Source of the DNA: Conexibacter woesei Iso977N
GTDB taxonomy: Bacteria > Actinomycetota > Thermoleophilia > Solirubrobacterales > Solirubrobacteraceae
Reading direction: 5' to 3'
DNA: 64,000 nucleotides
Assembly (NCBI RefSeq): GCF_000424625.1
Contig: NZ_AUKG01000002.1
Location: 1,054,001-1,118,000 of the forward strand
In this document: positions 39,759 to 48,587 of the stretch, one piece after another
Position numbering within the stretch: the first letter of the stretch is position 1
Layout: every line of letters begins with the position of its first letter
Position numbers and translations under genes: made by a program
The notes under the pieces: model-generated
Told to the model about the DNA's origin: nothing
The model's database searches: none
Seen by the model: the letters and a program-made list of their open reading frames with translations, nothing else

Positions 39759-41219
39759 GTGCGCGCTATGGTCGCCGCGATGCTCTTGGGCGACCTCTTC
39801 GGGGACCGCACGCTGCCGCCGGTGGACGTCACCTCGCTCGCGTTCGACGCGCGCGCGGTCCGGCCCGGCGCGCTGTTCTTCTGCGTGCGCGGGATGACCA
39901 CCGACGGCCACAAGTACGCGCCGGACGCGCTCGCCAACGGCGCGGTCGCGCTGGTCGTCGACCACCCGCTGAACCTGGGCCTCCCGGAGGTCCTCGTCGA
40001 CGACGTGCGCGCCGCGATGGCGCCCGCCGCCAAGCGCTTCAACGGCGACCCGACGGCCGCACTCGCGATGGTCGGCGTGACCGGCACGTCGGGCAAGACG
40101 ACCACGACCTGGCTCACGCGCGCGCTGCTGGAGGCCGCCGGCAGGCAGACCGGCCTGATCGGGACCGTCACCGCGTGGATCGGCGGCGTCGAGGAGGACG
40201 TGGTCCGGACGACGCCGGAGGCGATCGACCTCCAGCGCCGGTTCCGCGCGATGACCGAGGCCCACCCGCCCGACGCGGCGTGCGTCATGGAGGTCTCGTC
40301 GCACGCCCTCAGCCTGCACCGCGCCGACGGGATCGACTGGGACGTCGCCGCGTTCACGAACCTCTCGCAGGACCACCTGGACTTCCACAGCGACATGGAG
40401 GACTACTTCCTCGCCAAGCGCAGGCTGTTCGAGGTCGCCTCCGCGCAGGGCGCGACGCTGATCGCCTGCGCCGACGACCCCTACGGCGCGCGCCTGGCGC
40501 GCGAGTTCCCGGGCACGGTCACGATCGGCATCGACGCCGAGGACGCGCAGGTGCGCGCGACCGACCTCCGGCCTGGCTTCACCCACACCGACTTCCGCGT
40601 CGGCGACCTCGAGCTGCGCGCGCCGCTGCCCGGGCGCTTCAACGTGCTCAACGCACTGGTCGCGGTCGCCGCGGCGCGCGCGCTGGGCGTGGACGACGCG
40701 ACGATCGCCGCGGCGCTGCCGCAGGTCCCGGGCGTCCCGGGGCGCTTCGAGCCGGTCGCCGCCGGACAGGACTTCGCCGTGATCGTCGACTACGCGCACA
40801 AGCCCGAGGCGGTCCGCAACGTGCTGGAGACGGCACGCGACCTTGCGCGCGAGCGCGGTGACGGGCGCGTGATCGTCGTCGTCGGCGCGGGCGGCGACCG
40901 CGACACCTCCAAGCGCGCCGTCATGGGCCGCGCCGCCGCCGAGGGCGCCGACCTGGTCGTGCTGACCTCCGACAACCCGCGCAGCGAGGACCCGGAGACG
41001 ATCATCGACATGGTCGCCGAGGGCGCGGGCGACGGCGCGATCCGGATCACCGACCGCCGCGCCGCGATCGAGCACGCGATCGGCGCCGCCCGGACCGGCG
41101 ACGTCGTCGTCATCGCGGGCAAGGGGCACGAGACCTACCAGGAAGTGAACGGCGAGAAGCACCCGTTCGACGACCGCGACGTCGCACGGGAGGCGCTCGG
41201 TGCGCGGCTGGAGCGCTGA
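39759..41219 (+). CDS. murE: UDP-N-acetylmuramoyl-tripeptide synthetase MurE
   Basis: A 486-residue Mur ligase. The ATP loop is VTGTSGKTTTTW; EVSSHALSLHR, TNLSQDHLDFHSDMEDYF and VDYAHKPEAV are family signatures. The amino-acid specificity motif is DNPRSEDP, which is the form found in ligases that add meso-diaminopimelate, so the wall should be of the DAP type. The GTG at 39759 has AGGGCGGGA upstream; ATGs at 39768 and 39780 are alternatives. It overlaps murF by 20 bases. Confidence 0.94.
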   Translation: MRAMVAAMLLGDLFGDRTLPPVDVTSLAFDARAVRPGALFFCVRGMTTDGHKYAPDALANGAVALVVDHPLNLGLPEVLVDDVRAAMAPAAKRFNGDPTAALAMVGVTGTSGKTTTTWLTRALLEAAGRQTGLIGTVTAWIGGVEEDVVRTTPEAIDLQRRFRAMTEAHPPDAACVMEVSSHALSLHRADGIDWDVAAFTNLSQDHLDFHSDMEDYFLAKRRLFEVASAQGATLIACADDPYGARLAREFPGTVTIGIDAEDAQVRATDLRPGFTHTDFRVGDLELRAPLPGRFNVLNALVAVAAARALGVDDATIAAALPQVPGVPGRFEPVAAGQDFAVIVDYAHKPEAVRNVLETARDLARERGDGRVIVVVGAGGDRDTSKRAVMGRAAAEGADLVVLTSDNPRSEDPETIIDMVAEGAGDGAIRITDRRAAIEHAIGAARTGDVVVIAGKGHETYQEVNGEKHPFDDRDVAREALGARLER

Positions 41220-42495
41220 CCGGATCGCCGAGGCCGCAGGCGCGCGCCTCGTCGAGCCCGGCACCGCGACCGAGGGCCCGACCCGCGCGGTCATCGACTC
41301 GCGCCACGCCGGCCGCGGCGACCTGTTCGTCGGCCTGCCCGGCGAGCGCGTGGACGGCGGGCGCTTCGCCGCCGACGTCCTGGCCGCCGGCGCCTGGGGC
41401 GTCCTGGTCGGCGAGGGCTGGAGCGGCATCGACAGCTTCGACGGCGCGATCCTCGTCGCGCTGGATCCGCTGCGCGCGCTGCAGGACCTCGCCAACGCCT
41501 GGCGCCACGAGCTCGGCGCGCAGGTCATCGGGATCACCGGCTCGACCGGCAAGACCTCCACGAAGGACCTGACCGCCGCGATGGTCGACCAGCAGCGCCG
41601 CGTCGTCGCCACGCCGCTGAACCTCAACACCGAGATCGGCCTGCCGCTGACGATCCTCGGCGCGCCCGCCGGCACCGAGGTGCTGGTCCTCGAGATGGCG
41701 ATGCGCGGCGCCGGGCAGATCGCCGAGCTGGCCCGGATCGCCGAGCCCGACGTCGGCGTGATCGTCAACGTCGGGCCGGTCCACCTGGAGCTGCTCGGGA
41801 CGATCGAGGCGATCGCCGCCACCAAGTCCGAGCTGATCGAGCACCTCCCGGAGGGCGGCACCGCGATCGTCCCGGCGGGCGAGCCGCTGCTCACGACGCA
41901 CCTCGAGCAGCTGCCCGAGGGCGTCAGGACGGTGACCTTCGGCCCGAAGGGCGATCTCGACGCACTTCCGGACGGCCTCGACATCGGCTTCGACAGCGCC
42001 CACATGCGCCTCAACGCCCTGGCCGCGCTGGCCGCCGCGCGCGCCGTCGGGGTCGAGCCGACCGGCCGCCTGGAGGTCGCGCTGAGCGAGCTGCGCGGGC
42101 AGCGCCGGGAGCTGCCCGGAGGCGTCGCCGTCATCGACGACTGCTACAACGCCAACCCGATGTCGATGCGCGCCGCCCTCGACGACCTTGCCGCGTCCGC
42201 TCCCGGACGCCGCTTGGCCGTGCTCGGAGACATGCTGGAGCTGGGCCCGGACGAGGTCCGCTTCCACGAGGAGGTCGGCGCCCACGCGCGCGCCGCCGGC
42301 GTGGACCTGCTCGTCACGGTCGGCCCGCTGGCCGCCGCGATGGGGCCGGCGTTCGGGGGCGAGACGCTGCAGGTCGAGCGCGCCGCCGACGTCGCCGCCG
42401 CGCTGAAGCCGCGCCTCGCCGAGGGCGACACCGTCCTCGTCAAGGCCTCGCGTGGCGTCGGCCTGGAAGTCGTCGCCAAGGACCTGGCGGCGTAG
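41200..42495 (+). CDS. murF: UDP-N-acetylmuramoyl-tripeptide-D-alanyl-D-alanine ligase MurF
   Basis: A 431-residue Mur ligase that adds D-Ala-D-Ala to complete the cytoplasmic pentapeptide precursor. The ATP-binding loop is ITGSTGKTSTKDL; other signatures are ATPLNLNTEIGLPLTIL, LEMAMRGAGQIAELARIAEP, VNVGPVHLELLGT and IDDCYNANPMSMRAAL. The GTG start lies inside the end of murE (20-base overlap), which indicates translational coupling. The mraY GTG comes 2 bases after its stop. Confidence 0.94.
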   Translation: MRGWSADRIAEAAGARLVEPGTATEGPTRAVIDSRHAGRGDLFVGLPGERVDGGRFAADVLAAGAWGVLVGEGWSGIDSFDGAILVALDPLRALQDLANAWRHELGAQVIGITGSTGKTSTKDLTAAMVDQQRRVVATPLNLNTEIGLPLTILGAPAGTEVLVLEMAMRGAGQIAELARIAEPDVGVIVNVGPVHLELLGTIEAIAATKSELIEHLPEGGTAIVPAGEPLLTTHLEQLPEGVRTVTFGPKGDLDALPDGLDIGFDSAHMRLNALAALAAARAVGVEPTGRLEVALSELRGQRRELPGGVAVIDDCYNANPMSMRAALDDLAASAPGRRLAVLGDMLELGPDEVRFHEEVGAHARAAGVDLLVTVGPLAAAMGPAFGGETLQVERAADVAAALKPRLAEGDTVLVKASRGVGLEVVAKDLAA

Positions 42496-42497
42496 CG

Positions 42498-43466
42498 GTG
42501 GGCGAGGTCCTGATCGCAGGGATGGCGTCCCTGCTCATCTGCATCTTCCTGAGCCCGAAGTTCATCTCGTACCTGCGCCGCCGCGAGTTCGGCCAGAACA
42601 TCCGCGAGGAGGGGCCGGAAGGCCACCACGAGAAGGCCGGGACGCCCACGATGGGCGGCATCATCATCTTCACGGCGATCAGCGTGCCGTTCCTGCTGCT
42701 GAGCGACTACGACTGGCGCTCGGTCGGCGTCTACCTCGCGGCGGTGCTGTCGGCGCTGATCGGCTTCGCCGACGACTTCACGAAGATCATCCGCCGGCGC
42801 TCGCTGGGCCTGAGCGGCAAGGCGAAGCTCGGCGGCCAGGTCGCCATCAGCATCATGTTGTGGTACATCGCCACGCAGAAGGCCGACCTGCCCGCGACGC
42901 TGCGGCTGCGCACGATCGACGCGACCGTCGACCTCGGCGCGTTCTACCCGTTCTTCATCTACCTGGTGGTCGCCGGCACGACCAACGCGGTCAACCTGAC
43001 CGATGGCCTCGACGGCCTCGCCGCCGGATGCACCGCGATCGTGATCCTGGCCTACATCGGGATCACGTTCATCACCGCCGGCCAGCACGACCTGTCGCTG
43101 CTCGCGGGCTGCCTGGTCGGCGCGTGCGTCGGGTTCCTGTGGTTCAACGCGTTCCCGGCGACGATCTTCATGGGGGACACGGGGTCGCTCGGGTTAGGTG
43201 GGGCGATCGCGGGCCTGGCCGTGATGACCAAGACCGAGGAGATCCTCGTCCTCGCGGGCGGCATCTTCGTGGTCGAGGCGCTGAGCGTCCTGATCCAGGT
43301 CTTCAGCTTCCAGACGTTCCGCAAGCGCGTGTTCCTGATGGCGCCGATCCACCATCACTTCGAGATCTTGGGGTGGTCGGAGACGAAGATCATCCTGCGC
43401 TTCTGGATCATCGCCGCGATCTGCGCGGCCTCCGCCTTCACGATCTACCAGCAGTCGATCGCCTAG
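42498..43466 (+). CDS. mraY: Phospho-N-acetylmuramoyl-pentapeptide transferase MraY
   Basis: A 322-residue, ten-helix membrane enzyme. It moves phospho-MurNAc-pentapeptide to undecaprenyl phosphate to make lipid I. The key aspartate motifs are GFADDFTKI and TNAVNLTDGLDGLAAG; GHHEKAGTPTMGGIII, FMGDTGSLGLGG and APIHHHFEILGWSE (the HHH loop) are diagnostic. The stop TAG shares CTAG with the stop of a convergent metallophosphoesterase gene. Confidence 0.96.
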   Translation: MGEVLIAGMASLLICIFLSPKFISYLRRREFGQNIREEGPEGHHEKAGTPTMGGIIIFTAISVPFLLLSDYDWRSVGVYLAAVLSALIGFADDFTKIIRRRSLGLSGKAKLGGQVAISIMLWYIATQKADLPATLRLRTIDATVDLGAFYPFFIYLVVAGTTNAVNLTDGLDGLAAGCTAIVILAYIGITFITAGQHDLSLLAGCLVGACVGFLWFNAFPATIFMGDTGSLGLGGAIAGLAVMTKTEEILVLAGGIFVVEALSVLIQVFSFQTFRKRVFLMAPIHHHFEILGWSETKIILRFWIIAAICAASAFTIYQQSIA

Positions 43467-44974
43467 GGCTTCGCCCGCAGCTGCTTGTCGACCCGGACGC
43501 GCCGCGCCGACGCGTTGCCGTCGCCCGGGTCGATCGTCACCTGGTCGACGGCCAGCGGCAGCGGCGTCGGCTGCAGCCGGTAGGTGACGATCGCCAGCGT
43601 GTAGTCGGCGTTGTCGGTCAGGTTGCCGGTGCCGCCCGCGCCGATCGTGCCGCCGTTGATCTCCAGCAGATTCGGGTCGGCCTGCAGGAACAGCCTGTGC
43701 GTGTGGGCGTCGAGGATCGTGATCGGGTGGTCGGGCGGGTCGCGGCGCAGGTCCTCCAGGACGCCCGCCGCGACCTGCGGCTCGTGAACGACCACGACGT
43801 CGACCCTCGACTCCACCGTCTCGAACCAGCGCCGAAACTCCTCGACCGCCGCGTTGGTCAACCCGACCCTGTACTTGTCCTCGTAGTCCTGGCCCGCGCG
43901 GCGCAGGAACGGGTCGGTGAAGCCCGCCATCCGCAGCCCGCCGACCTTGACGACCACCGGCCCGTGCGAGCCGTCGGGCTTCAGCCGGCCGAACTGGGTC
44001 AGGACGATCGCGCCGTCCGCGGCCAAGTCCTTCAACAACGTGTCGGAGTCGTGGTTGCCGCCGACGACGACCGTCGGCGACCCCATCTTCGCGACGCGCG
44101 CGATCAGCGACGACTCCAGCGGCGTGCCCTTGTCGGTCAGGTCGCCGTCGAAGATCAGCGGCAGCCCGCGCGTCGCGCGCTGCAGCGCCGGGAGCGCGAG
44201 CACGTTGTTGTGGAGGTCGCTCGCCAGGACGAACCGCGGGCGCCCGCTCAGCTCGGGCTGCGCGCCCGGGGAGACGACGAGGCGCGCGAGGCCGACGAGC
44301 TGGCCGTTGATGTCCTGGTCCAGCGCGGTCTGCGACCGCTTCAGCGACTGCAGCGCGTCGAGCGCGCGCGGGAGGTCCGGGCCGTGGGCGTAGTACGTGG
44401 GGTCGGCGATCCGGCCGCGCGGCGCGATCAGGACCGCGGTGGCGATGACTGCGGCCAGCGACGTGACGACCGCCGTGAGGATCGACCAGCGCAGCCGCGT
44501 GCCCTGCCCGACGCCCTTCAGCGCCGCGCCGACCAGGACGCCGAGCACGATCCCCGCGACCAGGGCGATCAACAACAGGCGCCTGAGCGCCGAGGTGATC
44601 GCGTCGGTCGCCTCGGCCTTGACGTTGTTGACGTCCAGCTCGTGGCCGCGCGCGAGCGTCTCGGCCGCGCCGCGGTTGACCGCCCGGACCTCGATCGTCA
44701 GCCGTGCCGGCGCCCGGACGCCCGCGAAGCGCGCGCCCCAGTCGACCAGCGGCACGTAGACGTCGAGCGCGCCGTGGTGCAACGGCGACACGCCGACGTC
44801 GATCGTCCCGACCGACAGCGTCTTCTCCTGGGTGACCAGGGCAAGCGCGCCGACCGTCCCGGTCAGGGCGGCGAGGGCGACGAGGAGGAGGGCGATGGTC
44901 CGGCGGAGTCGGGCCACTCCGCGTGGTGCTGCCCAATCGGGGGCGAGCCAAGCGTCGGAGCGTTGCGCGACCAT
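43463..44974 (-). CDS. Membrane-anchored metallophosphoesterase
   Basis: A 503-residue protein on the strand opposite to the dcw genes. It has an N-terminal helix (ALLLVALAALTGTVGALALV), an extracytoplasmic part, two more helices near 150-200, and a calcineurin-like phosphoesterase domain: VLASDLHNN (D-x-H), IFDGDLTDKG (G-D), VVGGNHDSD (GNHD), VVVHEP and DAHTHR. All five metal-site blocks are present, so it should be active on phosphomono- or diesters. It is divergent from murD by 21 bases and tail-to-tail with mraY. Location suggests, but does not prove, a role in lipid-carrier or wall-precursor turnover. Confidence 0.82.
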   Translation of the reverse strand: MVAQRSDAWLAPDWAAPRGVARLRRTIALLLVALAALTGTVGALALVTQEKTLSVGTIDVGVSPLHHGALDVYVPLVDWGARFAGVRAPARLTIEVRAVNRGAAETLARGHELDVNNVKAEATDAITSALRRLLLIALVAGIVLGVLVGAALKGVGQGTRLRWSILTAVVTSLAAVIATAVLIAPRGRIADPTYYAHGPDLPRALDALQSLKRSQTALDQDINGQLVGLARLVVSPGAQPELSGRPRFVLASDLHNNVLALPALQRATRGLPLIFDGDLTDKGTPLESSLIARVAKMGSPTVVVGGNHDSDTLLKDLAADGAIVLTQFGRLKPDGSHGPVVVKVGGLRMAGFTDPFLRRAGQDYEDKYRVGLTNAAVEEFRRWFETVESRVDVVVVHEPQVAAGVLEDLRRDPPDHPITILDAHTHRLFLQADPNLLEINGGTIGAGGTGNLTDNADYTLAIVTYRLQPTPLPLAVDQVTIDPGDGNASARRVRVDKQLRAKP

Positions 44975-44995
44975 CGGTAGCGTGCGGGACTCACG

Positions 44996-46339
44996 ATGAC
45001 GCCGCGCCCGCCGCTTCCCCCTGGCCCGTTCCTCGTCGTCGGCCTCGCCCGCTCGGGCCAGGCCGCCGCCGCGCTGCTGCATGCGCGCGGGGAGGAGGTG
45101 ATCGCGACCGACCGCTCGCCGGCCGAGCGGCTGGGCGCCACCGCGCTGCTGCCGCCCGAGGTCGAGCTGCACGCCGGGGTCGACGGCGTCGCGCTGCTGG
45201 AGCGCGTCCGCTGCGTGGTCAAGTCGCCCGGCGTCCCGCAGACCGCGCCGGTGATCCAGGCCGCGCGCGGGCGCGGCATCCCCGTGATCGGCGAGCTGGA
45301 GCTGGCCTGGCGCTGCACGCCCAACGAGGTGATCGCGGTCACCGGGACCAACGGCAAGACGACGACGACCGAGCTGCTCGGCCACCTGCACCGCGAGGCC
45401 GGCGTGCCGGTCGCGGTCGTCGGCAACGTCGGGACCGCCTACTCGTCGCTCGCCCTACATCCTGAACAACACGATCCCCGAGCGGTCGTGGTCTGCGAGT
45501 GCTCCTCGTTCCAGCTGGAGGACACGGTCGCCTTCGCGCCCGAGGCGGCGGTGATCCTGAACCTGGAGCGCGACCACCTCGACCGCCACGGCACCGTCGA
45601 GGCATACCACCGGGCCAAGTTGAAGGTCTTCGGCAACCAGGGCAACGACGACATCGCGGTCGCGCCCGAGGACCTCGGCGTGGTCGACCTCGGCGGCTGC
45701 GCGCGCCGCGTCCTGACCGGCGACTCGCCCGAGGCCGAGCTGTCGCTGCGCGCCGGCACCTTGTGGTGGGACAACACGCCGTTGCTGCGCACCGAGGAGC
45801 TCGCGCTGCGCGGCCCGCACAACGTCCGCAACGCGATGGCCGCCGCGGCGGTCGCGCTGGCGCGCGGCCTGGACCCGGACGCGGTCCGCAACGGCCTCAG
45901 GACCTTCGCCGGCGTGCCCCACCGCCTGGAGGAGGTCGCCGAGCGCGACGGCATCACCTACATCAACGACTCCAAGGCCACCAACGTGCCCGCGGCGCTC
46001 GTCGGGCTCGCGTCGTTCGAGGGCCAGCCGGTCCACGTGATCCTCGGCGGCAGCGGCAAGGACGAGGACTTCGCACCGCTGCGCCCGGCCGTGCAGCAGC
46101 ACTGCGCCAACGGTGGCGGGGCGTACCTGATCGGCGCCGAGGCGCCGCGCCTTCATGAAGCACTTCAAGGCGCCGCGCCTCTCCACGACTGCGGCACGCT
46201 CGACGCCGCGGTCGCGCAGGCGCGCGCCAACGCCCGGCCCGGCGACGTCATCCTGCTGTCGCCCGCCTGCGCCTCCTACGACCAGTACAAGAACTTCGAG
46301 GAGCGCGGGGAGGCTTTTCGGGAGGCGGCGCGAATGTAG
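44996..46339 (+). CDS. murD: UDP-N-acetylmuramoylalanine-D-glutamate ligase MurD
   Basis: A 447-residue Mur ligase. The N-terminal nucleotide-sugar domain starts PFLVVGLARSGQAAAALLHARG, the ATP loop is VTGTNGKTTTTELLG, and ILNLERDHLDRHGTVEAYHRAK and INDSKATNVPAAL are MurD signatures. It adds D-Glu to UDP-MurNAc-L-Ala. It restarts the dcw order after the antisense insertion; TAGCGT at 44978-44983 may give it its own promoter with a leader of only a few bases. ftsW follows 6 bases after its stop. Confidence 0.94.
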   Translation: MTPRPPLPPGPFLVVGLARSGQAAAALLHARGEEVIATDRSPAERLGATALLPPEVELHAGVDGVALLERVRCVVKSPGVPQTAPVIQAARGRGIPVIGELELAWRCTPNEVIAVTGTNGKTTTTELLGHLHREAGVPVAVVGNVGTAYSSLALHPEQHDPRAVVVCECSSFQLEDTVAFAPEAAVILNLERDHLDRHGTVEAYHRAKLKVFGNQGNDDIAVAPEDLGVVDLGGCARRVLTGDSPEAELSLRAGTLWWDNTPLLRTEELALRGPHNVRNAMAAAAVALARGLDPDAVRNGLRTFAGVPHRLEEVAERDGITYINDSKATNVPAALVGLASFEGQPVHVILGGSGKDEDFAPLRPAVQQHCANGGGAYLIGAEAPRLHEALQGAAPLHDCGTLDAAVAQARANARPGDVILLSPACASYDQYKNFEERGEAFREAARM

Positions 46340-46345
46340 GGCCTG

Positions 46346-47593
46346 ATGGCTCGCCGCCGCCATCCCCACCCGATCGAGCACAGCATCTTGATCACCGCCA
46401 CCCTCTGCCTCCTGGCCGTGGGTTCGGTGATGGTGTTCTCCGCCTCGTCCTCGCGCTCCCTGCTCTCCGGGCAGGGGGACGGCACGTCGTTCATGGTCAA
46501 GTACGTGATCTACGGCGCGATCGGGTTCGGCCTGATGCAGCTGATCGCGCGCCGCGGGCTCGACGTCATCCTCAAGATCACGCAGCCGCTGCTGCTCGGC
46601 TCGTTCGTCTGCCTCGTGCTCGTCAAGACGCCGCTGGGCGTCAGCGTCAACGGCGCGACGCGCTGGCTCGGCGCCGGGCCGCTCGTCTTCCAGCCGTCGG
46701 AGCTGATGAAGCTCGCGCTCGTCCTCTACGCGGCCAAGCTGCTCGCCGAGCGCCCGAAGGTCCTGACGCGCCCGCAGTTCCTGGCGCCGCTCGGGATGGT
46801 CGCGGGCAGCGCGGTGCTGCTGATCGCCTCGCAGCCGGACCTCGGGACCGCGCTGGTCATCAGCTTCACGATGTGCGCGATCCTCGTCGCCGCGGGGATG
46901 CCGATCCGCTGGCTGCTGATCGGGATCGCCGTCGGCGCCGTGCTCGTCCTGCTGTTCGCGCTCGCCGAGCCCTACCGGCGCGACCGCCTGATGTCGTTCA
47001 TGGACCCGTGGGCGCACGCGGGCGACGAGGGCTTCCAGGCGGTCCAGGGCCAGATCGCGCTCGGCTCGGGCGGGCTGCACGGCCGCGGCCTGGGGCAGTC
47101 GCTGCAGAAGAACCTGTTCCTGCCCGAGGCCCACACGGACTTCATCCTCGCGATCATCGGCGAGGAGCTCGGCGTCATCGGGATCTGGGCGATCCTGTTC
47201 CTGTACGGGTTGGTCGCCTACGCGGGCCTGCGCGTCGCCAAGAACGCGAGGGGCAACTACGCCAAGCTGCTCGCGGCGGGGATCACCTCGCTGTTCCTCT
47301 CGCAGGCGATGTTGAACATGTTCACGGTGCTCGGCCTCGCGCCGCTGACCGGCGTGCCGCTGCCGTTCATCTCCTACGGGTCGACCAACCTCATCGTGTT
47401 GCTCGCGGGCATGGGCGTCCTACTCAACGTCGCGGCGGGCGGGAACGTGAAGCTGCGCGTGGTCCCGGATGTGGCAGGGTCTCGGAGAGATGGCAGCAGC
47501 TCCCGGAACAGGTCCAACAGTCCTCATCGCGGCGGGCGGCACGGCGGGGCACGTCGTGCCGGCGCTGGCGGTCGCAGACGCGCTGCGGGCTGA
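46346..47593 (+). CDS. ftsW: Septal peptidoglycan polymerase FtsW
   Basis: A 415-residue SEDS-family protein with about ten helices. Signatures are GSVMVFSASSSRSLL, GATRWLGAGPLVFQPSELMKLAL, QPDLGTALVIS, LGSGGLHGRGLGQSLQKNLFLPEAHTDFILAIIGEELGV in part, and GLAPLTGVPLPFISYGSTN. The catalytic region between helices 7 and 8 is complete. It polymerises lipid II at the septum with FtsI. The last 40 residues are Arg/Gly/Ser-rich, hydrophilic, and encoded where the frame overlaps murG by about 100 bases. Confidence 0.93.
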   Translation: MARRRHPHPIEHSILITATLCLLAVGSVMVFSASSSRSLLSGQGDGTSFMVKYVIYGAIGFGLMQLIARRGLDVILKITQPLLLGSFVCLVLVKTPLGVSVNGATRWLGAGPLVFQPSELMKLALVLYAAKLLAERPKVLTRPQFLAPLGMVAGSAVLLIASQPDLGTALVISFTMCAILVAAGMPIRWLLIGIAVGAVLVLLFALAEPYRRDRLMSFMDPWAHAGDEGFQAVQGQIALGSGGLHGRGLGQSLQKNLFLPEAHTDFILAIIGEELGVIGIWAILFLYGLVAYAGLRVAKNARGNYAKLLAAGITSLFLSQAMLNMFTVLGLAPLTGVPLPFISYGSTNLIVLLAGMGVLLNVAAGGNVKLRVVPDVAGSRRDGSSSRNRSNSPHRGGRHGGARRAGAGGRRRAAG

Positions 47594-48587
47594 CGGCGCG
47601 CGGGTCGTCTTCGTCGGCGGAGAGCGCGCCGAGAAGACGCTGGTGCCGGAGGCCGGCTACGAGCTGCGGCCGATCGCGGTCGAGGGCCTGTCGCGCACGA
47701 ACCCGCTGAAGGCGGCGCGCGGGGTGATCAAGGCGGCCTACGCGGTGCGCGCGGCGCAGAAGATCCTCCGCGACGTCCGGCCGGACGCCGTGATGGGCGG
47801 CGGCGGCTACGTCGCCGGGCCGGTCGGCGCGGCAGCCGCGGCGGGCAGGATCCCGCTGGTGCTGACCGAGGCCGACTCGCACCTCGGGCTGACCAACAAG
47901 CTGCTGGCGGGGCGCGCGAAGCGCGTGTGCCTGGCGTTCCCGCTGGAGGGCCGCGAGGACCCGGCGAAGTACCTGGTGACCGGCCGGCCGGTGCCGCCGC
48001 CGTTCGCGGACCGGGCCGCGGCGCGCGCGCAGTTCGGGCTGGGCGCGGGGGACACGTGCGTGCTCGTCTTCGGCGGCTCGCTCGGTGCGAGGTCGATCAA
48101 CGAGGCGTCGGTCGACGCGTTCCGCGATGCCCCGTTCCGGGTCCTGCACGCGTGCGGCAGGCGCGACTACGAGGTGCTGCGCGAGCGACTCGGCTCGCCG
48201 CCGCCGAGGAACTACGACCTGCGCGAGTACATCTCGCCCTTCGGCCCGGCGCTGGCCGCCGCCGACCTGACGCTGGCGCGGGCGGGCGGCTCGATCTTCG
48301 AGGTCGCCGCGGCCGGCCTGCCCGCGGTGCTGGTCCCGTACCCGCACGCCGCCGCCGACCACCAGACCGCCAACGCGAGGTGGATGACCGACGCCGGGGC
48401 CGCGGTCGTGATCCGCGACGAGGACGTCACGCCGCAGAAGCTCGACGACGTGGTCGGCGCGCTGCTCCAGGACCCCGCGAAGCTCTCCGCGATGGCGCAG
48501 GCCTCCCGCGCCCTCGCGCGCCCCGACGCGGCGCGCGACATCGCGAACGAGGTGCTCGCCGCTGCCGCTGCGAAGGCGCGGGCGTGA
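47490..48587 (+). CDS. murG: UDP-GlcNAc:lipid I N-acetylglucosaminyltransferase MurG
   Basis: A 365-residue GT-B glycosyltransferase that makes lipid II on the inner face of the membrane. The N-terminal glycine loop is LIAAGGTAGHVVPALAVA; VMGGGGYVAGPVGAAA, VFGGSLGARSINEA, ISPFGPALAAADLTLARAGGS and PAVLVPYPHAAADHQTANA (donor site) are all present. The ATG at 47490 has AGGG 10 bases upstream; an in-frame ATG at 47469 is possible. Either way it lies inside ftsW. The stop overlaps the GTG of murC. Confidence 0.95.
   Translation: MAAAPGTGPTVLIAAGGTAGHVVPALAVADALRADGARVVFVGGERAEKTLVPEAGYELRPIAVEGLSRTNPLKAARGVIKAAYAVRAAQKILRDVRPDAVMGGGGYVAGPVGAAAAAGRIPLVLTEADSHLGLTNKLLAGRAKRVCLAFPLEGREDPAKYLVTGRPVPPPFADRAAARAQFGLGAGDTCVLVFGGSLGARSINEASVDAFRDAPFRVLHACGRRDYEVLRERLGSPPPRNYDLREYISPFGPALAAADLTLARAGGSIFEVAAAGLPAVLVPYPHAAADHQTANARWMTDAGAAVVIRDEDVTPQKLDDVVGALLQDPAKLSAMAQASRALARPDAARDIANEVLAAAAAKARA

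Noticed and set aside
36510-42134. A 1,874-codon open frame on the minus strand across the dcw genes
   Set aside because: It is the antisense shadow of rsmH to murF in very G+C-rich DNA; its composition is unnatural (Arg, Ser, Ala) and the plus-strand genes are beyond doubt.
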